DNA from: a virus
Length of the DNA stretch: 42,551 bases
IMG/VR virus record: IMGVR_UViG_3300030329_003374
Span: 1-42,551 of that record
Strand: one strand, 5' to 3'
Shown: piece by piece, positions 36,138 to 42,551 of the stretch
Numbering within the stretch: the stretch's first letter is position 1
Layout: each line of letters opens with the position of its first letter
Translations under genes and position numbers: made by a program
Notes under the pieces: generated by a model
Seen by the model: only the letters and a program-made list of their open reading frames with translations
Database searches by the model: none
Told to the model about the DNA's origin: nothing

Positions 36138-39100
36138 TACGCTTTATGTGCCTCCTGTATAACTGGTTCGCGATCTTTGCGCTGGAGGCAACGCCGATCA
36201 GTTTCCCCTTGGGGGTGTACACCCTGATCTTGTTGTCGCGCTTGATTGCCCTGTAGCCCTCCTCGGTTGTCCTCATCTCCGAGTCGCCAACCTTCTCTGG
36301 GAGGTAGCTGAACAGGTCTAGCCTTTCGGCTTCTGTAAAAAACTTGGGCTTCCTGACAAAGACAGTGTTGCCGTAGCTTATTGCCTCGGCTCCACTCTTG
36401 ACCGCCTTGCCTGTTGCCCTGTCGTAAAAGTAACCATGCCGCTTGGGGTTCATCCCAACTTGTGTCCAGCCTTTCATCGATGGCAGCTCCCTGCTCTTGA
36501 CCAGCTTGCCTTCAGCGGTTGCCATTGTTGTTTTGTTCCGCTCGCCCGTGCCGATCTTCATGCCGATCTTCTGGCTTGTTATGTGGAACTTGGGTTCAAG
36601 GATTCTCGAGAAGACATCGTACCCGATAACCCTCCCCAGCTTACTCTTGTTCTCTGCCTTGTGGTGAATGGTTATGGCATACACAGGAGAATCAAGCTGC
36701 CCCTCTGCCATCATCAATAGCGACTTGTTGTAGGTTGGAATGTCTATGCGAAGCGCAACATCAAAACCTTCTGGCAACTTCTCGGCTTCCCCTATGAGCG
36801 GAAGCTGATCCTCTTTCATAGTCGCCTCCAGCTTGGCCAAGTTCTCTTGGGACAGGATAACATTATCCTCTGTTGGCAATGTGACCTCCTTGGCTACAGG
36901 TCGCATCAACTCAACCGCAACATCCCACTGTTGACGGCTGATAGCACCCTCCCCCAGTGCAACCAGTAGCTGCTCTGTGTTGGGGCCGAGCTCCTCGGGG
37001 AGGAACTTTACGGTTTGTTCATTTCCTCGCTCTCTAGCAACAAATCCAGAACGATCTGGCCGCGACTTTGCGCCACTTCCTTTGCTGCCAAGAGTTGATG
37101 AAATGAGTTCTGCATTTCCTCGCTCGATCTCCCTTGCGACTCTAATGATCTCCTTGACGGGGGTCTTCCCCCGCTTGGCCCGATATTCCTCTCCGAGGTA
37201 AGTGTCATATGATTCCTTCTTTGGCTCTATGCCTTTAGCCCTTGCATCCAGTTCAATCTGTGCAGCCCACAATGCTGCCTGTACTTCTCTTGGTTTCCAA
37301 CCCAATTTCTTGGCAACCTCACCAATAAGTTTCTTGCCCTTGCGAACCTGAGCAGCGGATGGAGTGCTGCCCTGTTGCAGATTCTTTCTGCCATAAATTA
37401 TCCTTGCGACATGACGGTCAATCGCAACGCCGCTTGAGTCGCCGGTAGTTGCCTTGGCAAACTCACCGATCTTCTGCCCCTGCACCATCTCGTCACGCTT
37501 GATGCGCTCGAGGTTCTTCACCACTCCCTCAAGGAATCCCTCGAAGGGTTGGCCGGTGATCATCTGTGTGTATGCCCGAAGGGCGAGCGTCACATTACCA
37601 GCAACACCTGTTGCCTGTGAGGTTGCGCCCAGCACCTTCTCAAAAGTCTTCGCCCCTGCCACACCGAATACAGTGTTAAGCTGTTTATTGTAACGCTGAT
37701 ACCATGTGCGCCATGTGCGCTCAGACATCGCTGCCGCAGCCAGCTCATCCACCGAGCGGATGGTCTCTGGGCCAACCTTCTCTGGAAGGAAAAGCCTCCT
37801 TGATACAATACCCCTGCTATCAACCTCCCTTGGTTTTATCTCTATAACATCAGTTAACGGGTAGAGGTATTTTGTTTTACCATTCCAAGCAAATGGGGAA
37901 TCATTGCTAATGTTGTGGAGCTGTTTCATGGACTCAAACTCCTCACGGCTTTCGGCCTTCAATGGTTCGCCTATTTTAGCATAACCCACATGAGTAGCCT
38001 TCCCAACTCCAGTTCTAACGAGCCCAACTTTTTTGCCCACATAGGCGTTTAAACTTTTAGACTCTCTTGTCTCATGCGTCTTTAACCCAGAGAGAATCTG
38101 ACCAGTGAAGTTCTGGCTGCTGTCGTTAATGTTTATCCCAATATTTGTCCCTTCAGCCTCTGGTAGGTAAGTGTATTCTCCCGTTTTTTCGGTGTAGGCT
38201 TTTGCAATTGCGTCCCTACCTTTATGTGGGCTTGGCCCAGATGTTTTTGTTACGATCTTAATCTTGGGAACCTTAACCCCGTTAGCTTTAAACGCTTTCT
38301 CAACCTTGTCCCGAAGAAGCCTAACCCCTCCTTCATCTTTTGAAACAATGGTAACACTCTTAACATTTTTAAAGTCTGGGTTAAGAATGTACGCTTCAGT
38401 CCTGTTAGACTGAACAGCAACCATCGGCTTCATAACATGACCACTAGGCGTTGTGTGCGTTAACGATGCTGTTTTACCTTGTGACCCTTGCCCAACCAAT
38501 TGCTTTAAAGCAACCCTCTCTAACTCAGACCAAGCCCCAGACTCTCCTCTGGTTTTATAAACCCTCTTAACTTCTGCAAGTGCGGAAGCTGGAATAGATA
38601 CCATTAATTGATGAGTCCTTGCAGCGTCGATCCCTTTGTTTCCCACAAGAAGGTGAGTGTCCAAAACCTTCGCCCCAGAAGGGAGTGTTGTGTAGGATTC
38701 TTTTTCTGGTGTTCCAAAACTTCTACCGTTTTTATCCCCTAAGTTTTTCGAGGCGTGTATATCTGTTAACCCAACCCCAACCCCATAATGGTGATGGCTT
38801 GTTGCAACAATTGGAGACTTCCTGTCCCACTCAAAAAAAGCATCATAGTTCCCTTGAGAAAGAAACTTTTGTCCATCAGCAACCGAGGCATAAACCCTCG
38901 GCGGGGCATCCACATCCTGTCGGAGGCTGCTACCAAAAGCCTTCTCATCTGCAAGCGCCTCGGAAAGGGCAAACTTCTTCCCCAGCTCCATCGTGGCAGC
39001 TCTAACCCCACTAGCCTCTGATGTCTCTGCTACACCTTCCTTGATCATTACATCTTGCTCGCCTTTACTTAGTTGCTTGGCAACTTGCTGGGCTTTCATG

Positions 39101-42100
39101 GCGGCAACATCTATATCAGCATCTATAGCCTCGAATGCACTGGTTAGCCAACTCTTATTAATGTGATCTCTTGTTTTAAAGCCGCCCTTCTTGGTTGATG
39201 TTCCAGCCATTCTGGCTAGATCGAGTTTCCCTATGCCTGATACAACAATAGAGGCTTTTTTGGTTTTTTCTAAAATTAGTTTGTGTGTTTTTTGCGCTAG
39301 ATTTTTCGCTTCCTTGTTTGTCAACCCGATCTCAGACAACCTCCCCTGCAAGGAATCAAGCGCATCCCGCTTCAGGGTCAATACCCTAGACGGGGTGACC
39401 TTGTCATAATGCTTGGATAGCTCATTAATCTTGCTCTGTTGAGCCTTGTTAATTCTGGGGGTTGTTGCTGGTAAGTTTTCTGGCTGCTTGGATGCTGGCA
39501 GGAAGTTCGCTTGGTTCAGCCTGTACACCTCTTCGCTGAACGGGAACCTCTTCTGTGAGTTGTCGAGGTGCATCGAGGCTATCCTGTCCAACCTAAAGCT
39601 CCTTATCAGGAACTCCTTCTCGGCCATCTTCTCGAGCGCCAGCGGGTTCAGCCCCGCCCTGCCTCTTGCCCCTATAAATTCGTTTAGTATGTTGCGCTTG
39701 GTTTCCCCAAACAACTTGGCTGACTCCACCCTGTCACCGCTTGCAAGGTTCTGGAGGTACTTCATTGCGTCCTCGTAAAACTTGTTGGGGTTGTCCCAGT
39801 GCCGCAGCCACTCTGTGTTGCGGTTCCTCCACTGCCTAAACTTCTTGTCCAGCGCGGTGATGTCGAGTGCCCGTGCATAGAAGTTGCCCTCCCTGCTGAT
39901 GTTGATGCTGTAGGGAACGACATTCCTTCGGGTAGACTTCAGTGATGCGTACACCGGCTGACCGTTTCTGTCTCTCCTCGTAGCTGCCCAGTATTCTGTG
40001 TCGAACATCCTGCCGTCACCGAGCGACTCCTGCATCAGGTTGAGGAACTCCTTTATGCGGGAGTGGATGTCCGCCTTGTTGATGGCATCCATCTGCTCCT
40101 TGCTGAACTTCAGCCCCGTGTACTCCACCTTGCCATCTGCACTGACTTGCTTCCGAACCTGTAGGGGGTCACCCGTGTCCACCGCAGACTCGATGGCATC
40201 GACAACCTTGTTGGCCGTTTCCTTCTCGAGCACACCAGCCTCGGAGCCCTTCACCATCTTGATGTTGCCCTTCTTGTCAGTGGTGAACAGCTCGGACATT
40301 GGGTTGTCCTTGAACTGCTCCTGAAACTTTGCCATCTCCTTGTTCGACAAGCCCCGGGTGCGAACGAAATTCTTGCTGACCAATTTATTGTCCAGCGCAT
40401 GATGGTCGGCTATGGCTCTCTTGGCCCTCACCATGTCACGCAGAATCGCGTTGACCGCAGGGGAGTGATTCCTCAGTGGGTTGCCCTTCTCGCCCTCAAA
40501 CAAAATCGAATCTGTCGGCTCCTTCACCACTGGATCAAACTCAACACCGAAAGCTCGAGTCACTGCGTTCCGCATCATGCCGATCCTGCTCTCAGCGTCA
40601 GCCAGTATGAGACGGTCAAGGGCTCTGCGCGTTAGTGTGTCAAAACCTTTCCCCGCCAACAGTGCGTCTGGCTTGCTGCCCGTTATAAGTGTGGCGAACG
40701 CTTCGGCGCTCAGCTCCTCGATGGTGTTGTCACGCCAGTTCTCCATCCACCCTACGCGACTCTCCTTGTTTAGCCTCCTCGCATATTGAGTCGCCAAGTC
40801 TCTTAGCTGCGACTCGTTGAGTAAGCCGGGGCGAATTACTTCATCCCCAGACCCTCGCACACCCATGATGGCATCCTTGAGCCTGCCCTTGTAGGCTTTC
40901 ATGCCGTCCAGCTTTCCAACAGCGTGGAAGACCTCATGCGCCATGGCGTGGCCCTGCCATGTTGAGCCGGTCAGCGCCTTGTCAAACGAAGGTGTCCAGC
41001 CGGTGTTTATAATAACCTCTGGCCTGTCCCCTTTTATAAGCTGGGCACCTCGAGCGTACTGGCTCCCAACCCTCTCCTTGAAGGCTTTATTGTTTAAGAA
41101 TGTAACGATCACATCCTCGCCAGATGAGCCCTTGGCGAAGCTGTGCAAGTCCATGATCTCGGCAGCCCTGTTAAGGCTCTCGGTCTTCGTAAGGTCTCCC
41201 CCAACAAATTCTGAAACAGCGAGCGCCTCGGCCTCTGACCTCTTGCTTGTCTCGGCAAGGAATCTTCCGAAGTCCGCCTTGATTGCGCTCCTGCGCTGTG
41301 AGCCCGTCATCCTGCGGAAAGCGGCACCAGTCGTTCCACCTACCACACCGAAGGCAGCGCCTCCTGCAAGCCCTCCTGCTGCGCCCTGTTCCCTCGCTGT
41401 GCCGTAGCCCAACCCAGCACCAACAACTCCACCCTCAAAGGCACCTCGAGTTGCTGCTCCCGCTGCTGTCAGTGCGGTGTCGCCTCCAAGCACAGATGCC
41501 GCTCGAGACACTCCCCGAGTCAGCTTGCTCTTGGTTGGGTCTGCTGCCATGCCAGCGAACACACCCATCCTTGTGGGCTGCTTGCCCATCTGCTCACCCA
41601 CTCCCAGCGCAATGTCTCCAAGTGTCTCGGCACCCTTGGCGGCGCCGTACACAGTGCCAACCGTCTGGCCCACCGGGGTAGCCACAGCCCCCATCCCCGT
41701 GGCTGCGATTGCTGTGCCCTTTACAGTCTGCTCTGGCACACCGGGAACGGCTTTCGTTATGGCCTCTGACGCTGCCGTCATGGCCTTTTCCATCGGTATG
41801 GCTACGGCTTTGCCTGCAACCTTCGCGGCTTTGCCTGTGCCCTTTAAGCCAGCGGCAGTGGCTTTAGTGGCGAGCTTGCCTATCGTACCTCCACCGAACG
41901 AAACAAACAACGAGGGGTCAAGGCCGAGCCCCAACGCAACCGCCGCCTTTCTGTTTACGGGAATGCTGTCAGGCAGTATCTGATCCTTGCCCTCCTCGTA
42001 ACGCAGCGTCTGCTGTGCAAAGTCTCGAGCCGCCAGCCACTGCTTGTAGCCAGCATCATCTCCATCGGGGCTGAACAATGAACTAAGCAGCGCCTTCCCC

Positions 42101-42551
42101 TTGAAGAACACGCTGTTTGGGTCAGTGGATTCACCCAGCATCCCGTAGAGGGCTCTGGTGCCCTGCGCTGCGCCTTCAACAACTGTCCCCGCCATGTTAG
42201 CGTCCTCATCCCAACTGAAGCCTTCAGCGACCATGTTGCCCAAGTAGGAGACTGCCGCGCTGCCTGCCTCCATCCAATCAACATCGGGATCGTGCTTGCC
42301 GAACTCGAGGTACTCGGACTTGGGCGGCTTGTACTCGGGGATGGAGGTGATGAGGTTGTAAGCCTTCTCTGGGGAGAGCTTAACAACGCCGCTTCCAAAC
42401 GCCTCGTTCTGGTTTGCAAGCCTGAGGAACTCCTCCTTCAGCTCCTCGTCGTTCTGGATGTAGGAGGGGTAATTCTTTGCAACTCTGATGAACAGCTCAT
42501 CATCAGGTACATCCTTGTAGTCAGGATACTTCGCCCTGACCTTGCCAACGA
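36106..42551 (-). CDS. Giant multidomain internal/ejection-type virion protein (2153 aa with the part at 1-114)
   Basis: This is the largest gene of the phage and the last of three consecutive large ejection-type proteins. Residue numbers are for the full 2153-aa protein. Residues about 200-420 are Gly/Ala-rich with glycine-zipper-like hydrophobic stretches, as expected for a protein that enters membranes during DNA ejection. HEVFH at 544-548 is a zinc-metallopeptidase signature. Residues about 1488-1598 resemble an ASCH domain (LSGLKTHETR, then KKVGLVRTG). Residues about 1650-1785 (VAIDRHVARI ... KPREVQAALWAAQ) resemble DUF7178-type segments of polyvalent phage proteins. A [FY]LPExxG motif recurs at 1467, 1593, 1855 and 2088. 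The 3' end overlaps the metallophosphoesterase gene by 32 bp. The role in ejection is inferred from position, size and composition; the domain calls are from memory of the families. Confidence 0.8.
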   Translation of the reverse strand, partial: VGKVRAKYPDYKDVPDDELFIRVAKNYPSYIQNDEELKEEFLRLANQNEAFGSGVVKLSPEKAYNLITSIPEYKPPKSEYLEFGKHDPDVDWMEAGSAAVSYLGNMVAEGFSWDEDANMAGTVVEGAAQGTRALYGMLGESTDPNSVFFKGKALLSSLFSPDGDDAGYKQWLAARDFAQQTLRYEEGKDQILPDSIPVNRKAAVALGLGLDPSLFVSFGGGTIGKLATKATAAGLKGTGKAAKVAGKAVAIPMEKAMTAASEAITKAVPGVPEQTVKGTAIAATGMGAVATPVGQTVGTVYGAAKGAETLGDIALGVGEQMGKQPTRMGVFAGMAADPTKSKLTRGVSRAASVLGGDTALTAAGAATRGAFEGGVVGAGLGYGTAREQGAAGGLAGGAAFGVVGGTTGAAFRRMTGSQRRSAIKADFGRFLAETSKRSEAEALAVSEFVGGDLTKTESLNRAAEIMDLHSFAKGSSGEDVIVTFLNNKAFKERVGSQYARGAQLIKGDRPEVIINTGWTPSFDKALTGSTWQGHAMAHEVFHAVGKLDGMKAYKGRLKDAIMGVRGSGDEVIRPGLLNESQLRDLATQYARRLNKESRVGWMENWRDNTIEELSAEAFATLITGSKPDALLAGKGFDTLTRRALDRLILADAESRIGMMRNAVTRAFGVEFDPVVKEPTDSILFEGEKGNPLRNHSPAVNAILRDMVRAKRAIADHHALDNKLVSKNFVRTRGLSNKEMAKFQEQFKDNPMSELFTTDKKGNIKMVKGSEAGVLEKETANKVVDAIESAVDTGDPLQVRKQVSADGKVEYTGLKFSKEQMDAINKADIHSRIKEFLNLMQESLGDGRMFDTEYWAATRRDRNGQPVYASLKSTRRNVVPYSINISREGNFYARALDITALDKKFRQWRNRNTEWLRHWDNPNKFYEDAMKYLQNLASGDRVESAKLFGETKRNILNEFIGARGRAGLNPLALEKMAEKEFLIRSFRLDRIASMHLDNSQKRFPFSEEVYRLNQANFLPASKQPENLPATTPRINKAQQSKINELSKHYDKVTPSRVLTLKRDALDSLQGRLSEIGLTNKEAKNLAQKTHKLILEKTKKASIVVSGIGKLDLARMAGTSTKKGGFKTRDHINKSWLTSAFEAIDADIDVAAMKAQQVAKQLSKGEQDVMIKEGVAETSEASGVRAATMELGKKFALSEALADEKAFGSSLRQDVDAPPRVYASVADGQKFLSQGNYDAFFEWDRKSPIVATSHHHYGVGVGLTDIHASKNLGDKNGRSFGTPEKESYTTLPSGAKVLDTHLLVGNKGIDAARTHQLMVSIPASALAEVKRVYKTRGESGAWSELERVALKQLVGQGSQGKTASLTHTTPSGHVMKPMVAVQSNRTEAYILNPDFKNVKSVTIVSKDEGGVRLLRDKVEKAFKANGVKVPKIKIVTKTSGPSPHKGRDAIAKAYTEKTGEYTYLPEAEGTNIGININDSSQNFTGQILSGLKTHETRESKSLNAYVGKKVGLVRTGVGKATHVGYAKIGEPLKAESREEFESMKQLHNISNDSPFAWNGKTKYLYPLTDVIEIKPREVDSRGIVSRRLFLPEKVGPETIRSVDELAAAAMSERTWRTWYQRYNKQLNTVFGVAGAKTFEKVLGATSQATGVAGNVTLALRAYTQMITGQPFEGFLEGVVKNLERIKRDEMVQGQKIGEFAKATTGDSSGVAIDRHVARIIYGRKNLQQGSTPSAAQVRKGKKLIGEVAKKLGWKPREVQAALWAAQIELDARAKGIEPKKESYDTYLGEEYRAKRGKTPVKEIIRVAREIERGNAELISSTLGSKGSGAKSRPDRSGFVARERGNEQTVKFLPEELGPNTEQLLVALGEGAISRQQWDVAVELMRPVAKEVTLPTEDNVILSQENLAKLEATMKEDQLPLIGEAEKLPEGFDVALRIDIPTYNKSLLMMAEGQLDSPVYAITIHHKAENKSKLGRVIGYDVFSRILEPKFHITSQKIGMKIGTGERNKTTMATAEGKLVKSRELPSMKGWTQVGMNPKRHGYFYDRATGKAVKSGAEAISYGNTVFVRKPKFFTEAERLDLFSYLPEKVGDSEMRTTEEGYRAIKRDNKIRVYTPKGKLIGVASSAKIANQLYRRHIKRNESRTNNLRQ
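42454..42551. repeat. Terminal overlap, right copy
   Basis: This is the second copy of the 98-bp sequence found at the left end. It encodes residues about 6-38 of the giant ejection-type protein in the same frame as the left copy, so the two ends join without a frameshift. Confidence 0.93.

Noticed and set aside
36106-42551. Virion RNA polymerase (N4 type) as identity of the giant protein
   Set aside because: No T7/N4-like polymerase motifs are visible, and the protein is much shorter than N4-type polymerases and built of other modules.

Overview
The window is a complete, circularly assembled temperate phage genome of about 42.45 kb. Bases 1-98 are repeated exactly at 42454-42551, and the largest gene runs through that join. 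The virion gene set is podovirus-like: T7-type terminase, portal, scaffold and DUF5309-like capsid, two tail-tube-like proteins, tail fibres and three large internal or ejection-type proteins, with no sheath, tape measure or baseplate genes. The host is bacterial and probably Gram-negative, because there are lipoprotein and spanin-like lysis genes. The attachment site is the 3' half of a tRNA-Lys(CUU) gene with an encoded CCA. I cannot name the host lineage from sequence alone.

Layout. About four fifths of the genome is read on the minus strand, starting at a promoter near 28240 and running leftwards, through the contig join, to about 35200. First comes a replication and recombination module (28.2-23.4 kb): ribbon-helix-helix regulator, SSB-like protein, DEDDy exonuclease, RuvC-like resolvase, a DnaA-domain-IV-like initiator carrying an iteron array and AT-rich tract inside its own gene, a DnaC-like helicase loader, and small proteins. 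Next is a packaging-associated region of small genes (23.3-20.5 kb: HTH protein, MazG-like protein, PD-(D/E)XK-like nuclease), then terminase, portal, scaffold and capsid (20.5-14.2 kb). Then come adaptor and fibre genes (14.2-10.7 kb), a lysis-like cluster of tiny membrane proteins and lipoproteins (10.6-8.7 kb), tail proteins (8.7-3.2 kb) and ejection proteins (3.2 kb, through the join, to 36.1 kb). The block ends with a metallophosphoesterase and a winged-helix protein beside attP.

The plus strand (28.3-34.9 kb) is an accessory or early region of mostly unknown small proteins. It includes a C39-like cysteine-peptidase-like protein, an HExxH protein and a Zn-finger protein, and it ends in a tyrosine integrase. 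Two nearly identical promoter modules at 28.74 and 31.41 kb, and the promoter region of the first plus-strand gene, share TGTATGTACAC. Most of these genes follow a stereotyped leader, AAAGGACAGAACA then ATG, which also precedes several minus-strand replication-module genes. This looks like a phage-wide expression signature.

The most interesting items are the lambda-like origin of about ten 11-bp iterons inside the initiator gene, the attP with six ACACCCAA arm-type sites around a tRNA-Lys core, the shared operator and leader system, tandem compensatory palindromes near the packaging genes, and the 2153-residue multidomain ejection-type protein. No endolysin and no classical CI-type repressor could be recognised.
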